NCBI GenBank assembly: GCA_027475525.1
Contig: JAMWFC010000116.1
Location: forward strand, 2,851,826 to 2,915,825
From: Macrolepiota albuminosa
Taxonomy: Eukaryota > Basidiomycota > Agaricomycetes > Agaricales > Agaricaceae
DNA length: 64,000 bases
Direction of reading: 5' to 3'
The notes under the pieces were generated by a model. It saw only the letters and a program-made list of their open reading frames with translations. It had not been told where the DNA came from and did not search any database. Shown in pieces: positions 46,299-56,620 of this stretch; within the stretch, counting starts at the first letter, position 1, and each line of letters starts with the position of its first letter. The position numbers and the translations under genes are program-made.

Positions 46299-46444
46299 AA
46301 GAGAAAGTAGAGAAAGTGAATGATCAAATGATCAAAATAATCTATTTATTATGTAATTTCAGACGTAAGCGGCCAAGTCTTCTCGCTTAGCTGTCTCCAC
46401 GTTCATATCCGTGGTCAATCATTGGTCTCTTCCTCCCTAAAATC
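46299..46444. promoter_or_regulatory. Compact bidirectional promoter FBXO9 / J-protein
   Basis: Only 146 bp between start codons of divergent genes. Contains ATTGG (inverted CCAAT) at about 46418 and an A/T-rich block (AATAATCTATTTATTATG, about 46335). Confidence 0.55.
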
Positions 46445-47973
46445 ATGGAGAGCAACAAGGACGAAGCTTTTAAATGTCTCGGTATTGCGAGGAAACACTT
46501 TGACGCAGGCAATATACCCTCCGCACGCAAGTTCTGCCAGAAGTCGATATCCCTTTTCGAAACTGCGGAGGCCTCAAGCCTTCTTGCATCTATCAATGCC
46601 GCCCCGGAGGCGGGATCTTCAGCATCTACATCCACGTCAACGGCTACCGAGGAGCATCCTTCTGCTTCTGGTGCAAAGCACAGGCACCCACAAAGTTCGA
46701 ATGATACAAGGAGTAATGGCACGGCGGGGGGTATTGGTGGTGAGAAAAGGGAGTATACGGCAGAACAACATGCGGTTGTGAAAAGGGTGCGGTCGTGCAA
46801 GGTTACGGAATATTATGAAATATTGGCTGTAAAAAAGGATTGTGATGATGTGGACATCAAGAAAGCCTACCGCAAGGTCTGTTCTTATAGCATTCGGTTG
46901 AAGAATCTGTTGACAAACCTTTGATAGCTGGCTCTTGCTCTTCACCCAGATAAAAATGGAGCACCTGGCGCTGATGAAGCCTTTAAACGTAACTATTCAC
47001 TTTGTATTACTCCGACGGGAAGGTGGCATTGACGTCGCTTCAGTGGTTTCGAAAGCATTTCAGGTACTTTCAGGTGCGTTGACATCGTCTTCGCGTTATT
47101 TCGTAAACACTAACCAAAATCCATTAGATCCCCAAAAAAGAACTGTTTACGATCGCAATGGTGATGACCCAGAGTCTCGATTTAGTGGAATGTCTTCGCG
47201 TTCATCTGGTTTCTCTACAAGTCCATTCGGCGGCAGTGGTGGTACATTCGAGGGCGAAATTAGCCCGGAAGAGTTGTTCAATATGTTCTTTGGAGGTGGT
47301 GGGAACGCGTTCGGCACCGGTTTCGGTGGTGGTCCAAGTGAGTCCTCCACTTTATGTTTATGGAATTAAGGACTGTATTTTTAATTACTGGTACTTAGTG
47401 TTCACGGCATCGTTTGGACCTGGAGGGTTTCGTACGACTCGTATGGGTGGTCAGACGCGCCACCAACAAGGCGCTGCAGACCAACGGTCACTACTCATTC
47501 AGCTCATGCCTTTATTGATTCTCTTCGCATTTTCATTACTATCTGCACTTCCCAACATGTTTAGCACGGCACCTGTGCCATATCCTCAATTCTCTTTCCA
47601 GCCCTCGGCAAGATACAATCTCGCAAGACAGACTGGCGAAATCGGAGTGAGGTATCACGTTAACAAGGCGGAATTCCTTGGTCATCCAACTCTTGGCGCA
47701 GAACTGGCACGGGAAGGAAATTCTGCACAATCCTCGGAAAAGGCTAGACAGCGGGGGCCGGCTGTGACGAAGTTCGAAAAGACGGTTGATCGGGCTTACA
47801 CTCAGGACCTCTTCGCTCAATGTCAGCTAGGGATGGAGCGCAAAGAACGAGCAAAGGAACAGGAAGTTGGTCTATTCGGGATAGGAACTGACTGGGAGAA
47901 AGTTCGAGCGATTGAAAAGGAAGTGATAGGGAGCTGCGAAGAATTGAAGCGGCTGGGAGTACCGAGCAGATGA
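46445..47973 (+). CDS. HLJ1: ER-membrane J-domain co-chaperone, HLJ1/DNAJB12-like
   Basis: ATG at 46445, TGA at 47973. An N-terminal helical segment (DEAFKCLGIARKHFDAGN) precedes a J domain split by introns (TEYYEILAVKKDCDDVDIKK, LALALHPDKNGAPGADEAFK). The HPD tripeptide that stimulates Hsp70 is intact. A Gly/Phe-rich region follows (EELFNMFFGGG), then a single membrane span (SLLIQLMPLLILFAFSLL) and a C-terminal DUF1977-type domain (FSFQPSARYNLARQTGEIGV, YHVNKAEFLGHP). The architecture matches the ER-anchored DNAJB12/B14/Hlj1 group, in ER-associated degradation. Splice after GADEAFK is from 46989 to about 47041. Confidence 0.92.
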
Positions 47974-48071
47974 GACGAGTGTACTAGATTTATAATACGG
48001 TATTTATTTCATTGGACCGCATACGGATATAACATTTTGCATTGCGAGTTTTAAAACGGGGGGTTTTATAT

Positions 48072-48354
48072 TCATGAGGCGGCCGCAGCGGCCCTCTCCC
48101 TCTCTAGCTTGATGTAAAAGTTCTCCTGGCGTTCCACTTCTGCGTATGAGCAACTATCAAAATTAAAGCCACACCTAGGACTTACAATGCTTGAGATGAT
48201 AGCCATACCTAATGAAATGTGAGCGGCGAATATGACCGAAAACGCGAAAGACATACCAATAGGCATATCCGGCAGCGGTTCCAAGGCCCAGACCGCAGCT
48301 GACGTCGATCCAGAAACGCTTTCTGAGCATGCCGGTGATGGGGGCGATGGCCAT
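48072..48354 (-). CDS. COX9: Cytochrome c oxidase subunit VIIa (Cox9-like)
   Basis: ATG at 48354, stop at 48072. Short inner-membrane subunit of respiratory complex IV. MAIAPITGMLRKRFWIDVSC, GLGLGTAAGYAYW (the membrane span), YGYHLK and VERQENFYIKLERERAA align segment by segment with yeast Cox9 (MTIAPITG start, single span, basic tail). Intron 1 begins GTATGT after AYW. Intron 2 is odd: its visible donor GTAAGT (after CATT) joined to the AG before AAGTGGAACG would create a stop codon, so the join here is unresolved. Divergent from CDC55, 279 bp between starts. Confidence 0.8.
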
Positions 48355-48633
48355 TGTGAGGGTTGGTCTTGGATGTGTGTGGTTTCGGTCTGAGGGCGAT
48401 GTCGGACTCGCCCACCAAACCTATCCAAACACGAGCTTACGTAACCCACCCACTCAGCAATCCCTTGTGCCCAGCTCGTGTCATCGTTTCGCCACCATCG
48501 CCAGCTTGTTGTCTCTTCTGTATCACTGCGACACATCTCACCGCCTCCCTGCTACTATCATCGCGTTATCAGCCTTTCCACGATTCACAACAATAGCCCA
48601 GTCCCACTCGACAACGTGACACACTTCTCATCC
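48355..48633. promoter_or_regulatory. Divergent promoter region COX9/CDC55
   Basis: 279 bp between start codons. Pyrimidine-rich on the plus strand close to the CDC55 start, as often in basidiomycete promoters. No specific site recognised. Confidence 0.45.
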
Positions 48634-50489
48634 ATGGAAGACCCCTCAGGTTCAGGAGGATGGCGATTTGCCCAGTGTTTTGGTGACAAGGGCGAGGTTG
48701 AAGACATAACAGAAGGTCCGTCCTTTCATAGACTTCATAGCCCTTTGAATGGCGTGTTACAGCTTATACTAACCTGTCATCAGCCGACATCATATCTACC
48801 GTCGAGTTCGACTCAACGGGCAATTATCTCGCCACCGGTGACAAGGGTGGTCGCGTCGTTCTCTTTGAACGCAATGAATCGGTCAGTATCACATCATTTG
48901 TCGCTCTTTCCTCTCGCGCGTCTGTCTTTCTTTGGGTGCTAAGCTGATTGTGCTTCTGTCTGTGTGCCTTGCTTGTTGTGTTGTCTCTTGCGATTTTCGC
49001 CGCTCCTATGTTCGACCATTTGTTTCTGTCCTGCGATTTTTATTCTAAAGAAAAAGGGCTGCGAGTACAAATTCTACACCGAGTTTCAATCCCATGAACC
49101 TGAATTCGATTATCTCAAATCTCTCGAAATCGAGGAAAAAATCAACAAGATTCGGTGGTGCAAGCGGCAAAACTCGGCGCATTTCCTATTGTCAACAAAT
49201 GGTGGCGTCTGATGTTATTATCCGTCTGCAGGGTCTAACGTATCGAGACAGACAAAACAATTAAACTTTGGAAAGTGTTCGAGAAGTCTCTGAAAGTCGT
49301 CTCCGAGTCCAATCATTACGATGGCCAGCGAGCTTTGCCTCCTCCCACAAGCCCCAAACATTTGAGGCTTCCTCGCATGACACAACAGGAAAATATAATT
49401 GCCGCTGTTCCCCGCAAGGTTTACGCCAATGCACATGCATATCATATACACTCCATTTCCGTCAACTCAGATCAAGAAACATACATTTCTGCCGACGATC
49501 TTCGAATCAACCTTTGGAATCTCAACATCAGCGACCAGAGTTTTAGTATGTTTCGTGTTTCGCGTCCCGATTTTTTATCGTGACGCGTTTGATCATTCAT
49601 TAAATAGATATCGTTGACATCAAACCGGTAAATATGGAAGAATTGACGGAAGTCATCACTGCCACGGAATTCCACCCCTCTCATTGCAACCTATTTATGT
49701 ATTCAAGTTCGAAAAGCAACATCAAACTTGCGGATATGCGTGATTCGGCATTGTGTGATGCTCACGCAAAGTGTGAGTGATCTTCGCTGATATTTCTCGT
49801 GGTCGTGATTTGAATTATTCATGGCTACAAGGCTTCGAAGAAGAGGAGGATCCAACTTCACGGTCCTTTTTTTCAGAGATCATTTCTTCAATTTCAGACG
49901 TCAAGTTTAGTCACGACGGACGGTATATTCTTGCTCGTGATTACCTTAACCTTAAGATCTGGGATATCAACATGGAATCACGACCACTGAAAACGATTCC
50001 TATCCATGACCATCTCCGTGGGAAGTTGTGCGATCTCTATGAGAATGATTGCATCTTTGATAAATTTGAATGTATCTGGGGCGGTGATGACAAGTACGTC
50101 AGTACTACTCTATAGGCGTCAAGAAGCTAACATTATATGTTGCAGGCACGTGTTGACAGGATCCTACCACAACTTCTTCCGGATATATGACTCAGAGACA
50201 TTGAACGATGTCGTCCTGCAGGCTGACAAGTCGGCATTCAAAGCCAAGAAAGTTGGGGGCCCGTTGGCAGGGAAGCCAGGCATGAAAAATGGTCAAAGAG
50301 GTCTGAGGGATGCGATGCAACTGGACACGCTTGATTTTAATAAGAAGATTTTGCATGCAAGCTGGCACCCCAGAGAGAATACAATCGCTGTATGTGACAC
50401 CTATGCTATTTCTCCGAAGTTGACCTGATCACATTTGCTACTTTCAGATTGCTGCAACAAACAATCTTTTTTTGTATAGCGCTGCATAA
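48634..50489 (+). CDS. CDC55: Protein phosphatase 2A regulatory subunit B (PR55/Cdc55)
   Basis: ATG at 48634, TAA at 50489. A WD-repeat propeller: [119 protein letters not shown] and [15 protein letters not shown]. These lines are nearly invariant in the B55 family. It directs PP2A to substrates controlling mitotic exit and the cell cycle. Length (about 460 residues) and the conserved end fit a complete gene. One intron (49210-49254) is confirmed by the frame. No duplication falls here. Confidence 0.96.
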
Positions 50490-52816
50490 TGAAACGGATG
50501 TTAACAGGACCTCCCATCTGTGATACTGCGCGCTGACATCCATTGCCGCCATCATCTAGCAACGAGAACCCGCTGTTGTGGGATAGACGAGACGACTACA
50601 TCTACGCATGGACCAATCATTCCAGCATGACTGACTTACAGCAACACTACAGATACAATCCATTCATTCCCATCCTTAATTGGTTCAGAACTGTCTTTTT
50701 TTTCTCTTTCCCGGCGTACTTACTCACTCCTCCTATACCGTTTCACCATTAACATCTCGCTGTTTGTCATGGCTGTGTCTTGTTCTATCTGCATTCCTTA
50801 TCCCTCCTTCATCTCACGCTCTTTTTTCTTGTCCGATTATGTATTGTCCTATTTCTTTCTTTCGAGAAAGGTTGTGGGAGTACTTTGGCTTGGTAGAAGT
50901 CAGCATCTGGTAGTGGAAAGAAGACATGAAATCAAATCAATGGGCCGCCCTTTGTATTATACAGCAAAACATTTATTGCAATTATTCATTGAATTTTTTT
51001 TTGTGAGAGGTTTATTTTGTAGGACTTTTTGATTCATGGTGAGGAGCTTTTTTGTAATCGGTAAAAGGAATTTGATGCATGATAGAAGTGAAAAGAATAC
51101 ATATACTTGTACCACGTCGGAAAAATCTCAGATACCTTATTAGGTTCAAAACCAGAATAGGTCAAATCAAGCTGTCAAGCCCTCTCCATTTAGGCCTGGT
51201 ACGGCAGGCGCACGTCTAACCAGAGCTGATATGGTATAATAAGGACGCCCGATCTTGTCTGATGCGCTAGCGCTTGTCTGATTGGGCCTGAGAATTGGGT
51301 CTGTCTAAAGTAACATGATCATCAGCATTTTTCCAGACACATTCCGAGAAAACAATATCTAAGTCTATTTTTGTTTATACCCCTCATCCAGTTTCTATCA
51401 TTGCACAACCAAAATGTGATCTTGGGGAAACTCACCAGCACTTCAAGTGCAGGAGGAAGAGTGTAAAGCAAGATCATCCGGATAGACTTGGTGGTGATGA
51501 TGCCCAAAAGTAACTAAGCACTGTCAGAGTCAGCAGTAATTTAATGCATTGGACATGCTAGAAAGATCCGAGAGTCTGAGCAGGAAGCGATGGTGTCTTG
51601 TATGTGGAAAGTCGATTGCAGTGTTTTGCCTAAATGGAATATACACTTGATGCGAACTGTCCTATTAAAGCAAAGGGCGTTGCTAGATAAGGCTTTGCAT
51701 TCCGTAGTGGGAAACTAAATCGCTACAGAGATATTTATTATCTATCGATTGACATCTAGATACTGCAATGGGAAGACTGTATACTTCATGCTGCGATTGT
51801 TTCTTCAAGCACATTAGGCTACAGCGCAGTTACATTATGACAAGTATGCCAAATAAATGAAATGATGAAGTCGACACGAAGAATCATTGATCAACATCCA
51901 AATTCCTGAGCAGATGATTGCAGCCAAGTTTTGCGAGAGCCTGTGGGTCTTTGCTCATTTGAGAACGAGTCCTGATTAATTTAAAGCCGTGTTTTGGATT
52001 TGCTAAACAAAAGGATTGGCTTGATCGTCAAGTTGTGTCTTAGGGTGAAGATTCCGACCCAAACTCTAGAGTAAATAAAAAGTGACGACTCGAGGAAATG
52101 CTGACAAAGTGACTAGCGCCATGGAAAGTCGCTGCATACAAGGTTGCCAGCGCCGCCAGCCAACCTTGGATTTGATTATGGAGGATTCAAAATAAACTCT
52201 TTCTTCGGTCATTCTGACATATCTCAAGTTAGGTTTAATTTGAGCTTCTGTTCAGCTGACTGGCGCCATGGAGAGCTGCCGCACCGCATATAAGGTTTCC
52301 AGGCCGCTAACCAACTTGGATTTAATGGAGATCATTGGCAGGGTGGGATTTGAAATTAGCTCACGAGCTGCGCCTCGTGCCGAAGGCATGTCGTTGGTCA
52401 TTTATTTAGTTGTTGTTCAAGTTGGGTTTTGGTTTAAGCCTCCGTTCAGCTGACTGGCACGATGAATGCGGCTGCAGGCCGCCGGCAAACTTTTTTCCGA
52501 GGTTGGGTTTGATAATGATTGATATTGGATTTGCGCTTGAATCTAAGCTTCCACTCAGTCGGCTCCGGCCCTTGTTTAGGCTAAGCTTTTGACCTCATGT
52601 CCTCTGTTCTTGCTGCTATTGTTTCTGTCATTACCTGCTAGACTAGGTTGGGTTGTATCCTCGTAGGCGATTTTCCCTCAAACCTCAGCAAGACCGCAAA
52701 CTCGAGTCGGTTTCTCGAGTGTGGCGCAATCGGGTCAACGTCAGTCTTTCTGCGAGTTTAATTGACTGGGTATGAAGACAAAAGATAAAACCTGGTGCTC
52801 TTTGCGTTGTTGATCA
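50490..52816. other. 2.3-kb intergenic stretch, no gene recognised
   Basis: Follows the CDC55 3' end. No convincing exon series and no RNA gene. Contains a degenerate tandem array at 52108-52580 (separate entry). Confidence 0.5.
52108..52580. repeat. Degenerate tandem repeat, three copies
   Basis: Copies start at 52111 (GACTAGCGCCATGG), 52258 (GACTGGCGCCATGG) and 52452 (GACTGGCACGATG), periods about 147 and 194 bp. They share CAAGTTGGGTTT- and TTCAGCTGACTGG-type segments. Diverged by point changes, so unlike the 77-bp artefacts. Copy 2 carries TGCCGAAGGCA, a C-GAA-G hairpin resembling those downstream of the Helitron gene. Confidence 0.7.
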
Positions 52817-53443
52817 ATGAGTTACTATTGTATGGACTTTCCAACTCCACCGCCGCCTCCGCCGACCCCAACTCCTGTGGGATCAAGCGGGGTTTCGACT
52901 ACGTACCATTTACCGTCGTTGACTGTAGACAATCTGTCACTGCTCTTCGCTCTTGTCACTTCGACATACTCTTGCACTGAACAATTGGTAATCAGATTGG
53001 TGTGTTGGTAGCGTTTCGCTCACGTTCCTCAGATATCTTGCCCCGCCCCTAGATCTTCGTTGATCCCGTCTTTGGCAGGACCTTCTGATAGGCGCACGCG
53101 CACGCACACGACTACAGCGCATGTTCGCGGTAGACCATGTCAAATTGCAACCCACACTGGTCACCTGGTCAAAGGGTACTACCTGGTTGGCTATTCACAT
53201 TTGCACACGTCGTGCCATCGCGGAATATTTGACCTCACAAGTGGAGACATGGTCCATGTCACTGCCGTAGATTTAGATGAGATGTTTAGCGGGGTGGTGA
53301 GCGGCGTCGTGAGCTATGCTCAGTACCCTTTCAATAATAAAGTCCTCGAGGTTGTTGGGCCAGGGGGAGTGCAGAGAGCCCTGATTATCCCGTGGTCACT
53401 TGATAATGACCCTGTAGATACATGGATTGAATTGGAAATGTAA
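52817..53443 (+). CDS. Hypothetical protein, Pro-rich N-terminus
   Basis: ATG at 52817, TAA at 53443. Two exons joined across intron 52988-53032, phase 0 with good GTAATC and CTCAG ends. The start is MSYYCMDFPTPPPPPPTPTP. The second exon contains GHLVKGYYLVGYSHLHTSCH, GIFDLTSGDMVHVTAVDLDE and VVGPGGVQRALIIPWSLDND. About 190 residues. The glycine and beta-strand-like pattern in exon 2 suggests a small folded domain. No family recognised. Only 121 bp before the next gene on the same strand. Confidence 0.5.
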
Positions 53444-53564
53444 AGACGGATGTATGCGATCGATGAAATCAAACTCCGCCGTTTTGAATAATTTTTGGAT
53501 TTGGGTGGTTGTTGGCAATTGCAAGAGCGGACAATCCTGGATCTAATCTACACTCCATGTTCTT

Positions 53565-55949
53565 ATGTCTCTTTCTCCCACAAACATGTCCCAACACGTC
53601 CCCCCAGTCCAGCCCCAAGACGACGACGACGACGACATCTGCCCCGTCTGCGATGGCCAGTGCACGTGCAATCCACATCCGTCCCTCCCTGTCCCCCAGC
53701 TCCGGCCCTCTCTCAAGATAAAGCTCACTGTCCCCCAAGCCTTGCTCGCAAAGCGCACCAAAGGCCCGCCCCCCACTCCACAGCACAAACGCAGAGGTCG
53801 TCCTCCAAAGGCCCTCAGCCTTCAAAAGAAACCACAAAAAAAATCAACCCCCGCTAAACGCAGGCGCGTCCAATCCAGCGACTCTTCTGACCTCAGCGAT
53901 GTCGACCGTCGCTATGCCTTCCATCACGATGACGACGACGACGACGACGACGCACATTCCGGCCAATTTCCTACCTTTGTTTCGGCTTCCGTCTTGTCCT
54001 CCCGTGCTTCCTCGTCAGACGCAGAGTCCAGCGAGCTCTCGGATTTTGATGACACCGACTCTTCCATAGAGGCAGAGGAAGAAAAGTTTATCGTGTCCCA
54101 AATGCAGGGTCGGGCCCGGGTACGTCGCGAGCTTTTTGGTGATGACGTGCCCAAAAAGAGAGATCCGCACAATGCTTGGGTCATCCGACCACGCAAAAAA
54201 AGCGTCGGTCCCAGCGACGTCGAGATGGACGTCGACACTGACGCTACCGAGGATGCCGACCAAGAGGACGACGACGACGACGACGGTGACCAAGACGAAG
54301 AAGAGACGGATGAAAGAGGCACCAGTGTTGGCTACGTCGGACTTGCCACAGGCTGGACCGAGGATGAAGACGAGTCCAGTTTCGACGCCGATCTTTTCTT
54401 TGCAAACCTCTCCGACTCTGAGGACCACGCCTCTTCGTCAGTGTCGGATCGTGAAGGTGACGACGGCGATCACTCCGATATGGAGTCCATGGTCGCCTCA
54501 ATAACCAGCCTCCCTTCAATGCCTCCAGAGCTAGAGGTCCAAGAACGCTGGGATGGCCAGATTGTGTTCACAAATGGGCTTCGAGAAGGTCAAGGAATGC
54601 TCGACGTGGACTTTGAAGCTCACGCCGCGTCCTTTGCCGAAACAAGCCCGTCTCCAGGCCCAGATAGTGACGTCGACATGTCCGATGTCGATGACGGTGG
54701 ATACGAAGAGGACGCAGATGAAGGTGATGGCGAGACGACAGACGAAGAACTCGTGGGTCAGGACGATTTGCCCAACGAGCGCGCCATGAGGCTTTTCATG
54801 ACTCCCTTTAGCGTCTCTGCAATCAATCCCATGTCTACCATGAGTCCAGCGGTCTCTCCTGGCCCGCGGGACCGGCGCTCATTCTCTTGGTCCATCGACT
54901 CCCCGAAACCGGCTGACATTCTTTCTGGCAGGGTCTTTTGGGACTCGGACGACCATGACGATTATGAGGAACTAACCACCAAGAGTTCCAGCCAGGTCTC
55001 CTCGGCCGGTCAGGGTCCTCGCAAGGGTCACTTTGTACCTACCAAGGATGTCCGCCAGGCCATCATCGACGACCTTCACAATAATATCCCTTCCCCGCAT
55101 CCGAGATTCCGCCGCCGAAGGCAGTCATTTGTGCACTTGAAGGGTGTAAGTCGTCATTATCAACTTGGTTGCGATAACACGTGTCTTATCGCGAAGGCTA
55201 TCTTACAGGTCCAAGACATACTTCAGCGTCACCTGGCGATCCAACAATCACCCATTCCATGTGCTCCCTCGCCTTTGCATTTGGTCACGCCTGTTGTCGA
55301 CAAGGCCGCCACGATGTCTCCAGAACTGGCAAATGCAGAGCTTGTCGACCTTGATGACGTGTTAGAACCCTCAATATTAGATCCTGAGCCTTCTGATACC
55401 CAGAATACCTCGGCGGACAATGATTCACGCAAACTCCTCAGGTCTTTGAATCGCTGGGACGTTATATCCGTCGGAGCATTCCGTCAAAGCCGCGAGAGTG
55501 CAGAAGGCGGCTGGGCCTCGGAGTCTACACCCGCAAACAAGACAGACTACGGGAGCATGATGAAGTCGAGTCCTCTCAGTACGATGCTCTGGCACAACAA
55601 GCCCAACACGTCGCCTCGGCGCTCCTCGCGCAAGATGAGCGTCATCATTTCACCTGTCCTACTCCCTGTGCGCGATCGCGACGGTGATCGTACCCCGACC
55701 AACACGCATATGCCCCACCACCACCAACAAAACCAGCGAAACGATAATTCCCCGCATAAAACTCGCAAAGAACTCAGGCGCGAGCGCAAGCTTAAGCGCA
55801 AAAGCTACGGCCCCGCGCATCACAACAACAACCAGCGCCATCAGCATCATCATCAGCACCAGCACCATCCCAATATGAAATCGAGGAGCACAAGCTCGTC
55901 TCAGCGCAACAATTTCTTCTCGTCGTCCGTCCCCCCGTTGAATATCTAA
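53565..55949 (+). CDS. Large acidic nuclear protein with AT-hook and Cys cluster, unrecognised
   Basis: ATG at 53565 (MSLSPTNMSQHVPPVQPQDD), TAA at 55949, nearly 800 residues in one open frame. Near the N-terminus is a Cys cluster, CPVCDGQCTC (C-x2-C-x3-C-x-C), after an Asp run. An AT-hook-type motif follows (HKRRGRPPKAL, about residue 75) with basic nuclear-localisation stretches (PAKRRRVQ). Long Asp/Glu/Ser tracts alternate, then RDRRSFSWSIDSPKPADIL, GHFVPTKDVRQAIIDDLHNN and a His/Asn-rich basic tail. This suggests a chromatin or transcription regulator; no family assigned. A 63-nt segment (55146-55208) has GTAAG and TACAG ends and is a multiple of 3, so it may be an intron or a retained cassette. 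Confidence 0.7.
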   Translation: MSLSPTNMSQHVPPVQPQDDDDDDICPVCDGQCTCNPHPSLPVPQLRPSLKIKLTVPQALLAKRTKGPPPTPQHKRRGRPPKALSLQKKPQKKSTPAKRRRVQSSDSSDLSDVDRRYAFHHDDDDDDDDAHSGQFPTFVSASVLSSRASSSDAESSELSDFDDTDSSIEAEEEKFIVSQMQGRARVRRELFGDDVPKKRDPHNAWVIRPRKKSVGPSDVEMDVDTDATEDADQEDDDDDDGDQDEEETDERGTSVGYVGLATGWTEDEDESSFDADLFFANLSDSEDHASSSVSDREGDDGDHSDMESMVASITSLPSMPPELEVQERWDGQIVFTNGLREGQGMLDVDFEAHAASFAETSPSPGPDSDVDMSDVDDGGYEEDADEGDGETTDEELVGQDDLPNERAMRLFMTPFSVSAINPMSTMSPAVSPGPRDRRSFSWSIDSPKPADILSGRVFWDSDDHDDYEELTTKSSSQVSSAGQGPRKGHFVPTKDVRQAIIDDLHNNIPSPHPRFRRRRQSFVHLKGVSRHYQLGCDNTCLIAKAILQVQDILQRHLAIQQSPIPCAPSPLHLVTPVVDKAATMSPELANAELVDLDDVLEPSILDPEPSDTQNTSADNDSRKLLRSLNRWDVISVGAFRQSRESAEGGWASESTPANKTDYGSMMKSSPLSTMLWHNKPNTSPRRSSRKMSVIISPVLLPVRDRDGDRTPTNTHMPHHHQQNQRNDNSPHKTRKELRRERKLKRKSYGPAHHNNNQRHQHHHQHQHHPNMKSRSTSSSQRNNFFSSSVPPLNI

Positions 55950-56620
55950 GTCGAATCGAATCCATTTGCATTATCGCATCTTGTCGCCTTTTTCCTTCTC
56001 TTCTCCTCTCCTTTCCCGCTCAAAAAACTTGGCGACGTTGATACAAAAAGTTTTACTTACAATCATTTTATTTATGGTCTCACCCTTTTAAGCATGAATC
56101 GTCTCGTCTCTTTTTCTTTTTCTTTTTCCCCAATTACATCAATCATCATCATCCCAATCCCAGCCCCAACCATATCTGCTTTGCTTTGAAATAGTTGTAC
56201 TTTGTCCCATATACATTCATCCACTCCAAATCCTGTCCATAAACAAACATAGCTCTGTCTTTTTCTCCCTCCCACCCCTTACCCTTTTACCCTCTTGCTT
56301 TCGCGTATCATATGACATCTACTTGCCAACCAACTAACTAACCTCGTTTTATTTCCGTCCCTTGTCCACCGTCGTTTTTTTGACTGTCCTTTTTACGTGG
56401 TGTTTACTTTGAACAATCTGCCCCGTTTCCAAGGTGTTATGGTTAGCTAACTTGCCGTATTGCTTCGAATTATGCCGCTCTTGTAGAATTTGCGATGGAT
56501 TAATGTATTCAAACATCCCGTGCGATTATACGCCAAAAAGTTTTGATTCAACACTTGTGTGGATGGATACATGATTAGTTGTTGTTCTTATATGCTACGT
56601 GCTTCCTTTTTAATCTTAAT
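55950..56620. other. Convergent 3' region, no gene recognised
   Basis: Between the acidic protein (plus) and the glycosyltransferase (minus). T- and C-rich runs (TCTTTTTCTTTTTC) typical of 3' UTRs; no gene recognised. Confidence 0.5.

Noticed and set aside
53924..54428. Minus-strand open frames rich in Ser or Val
   Set aside because: Shadows of the Asp/Glu tracts in the plus-strand acidic protein.
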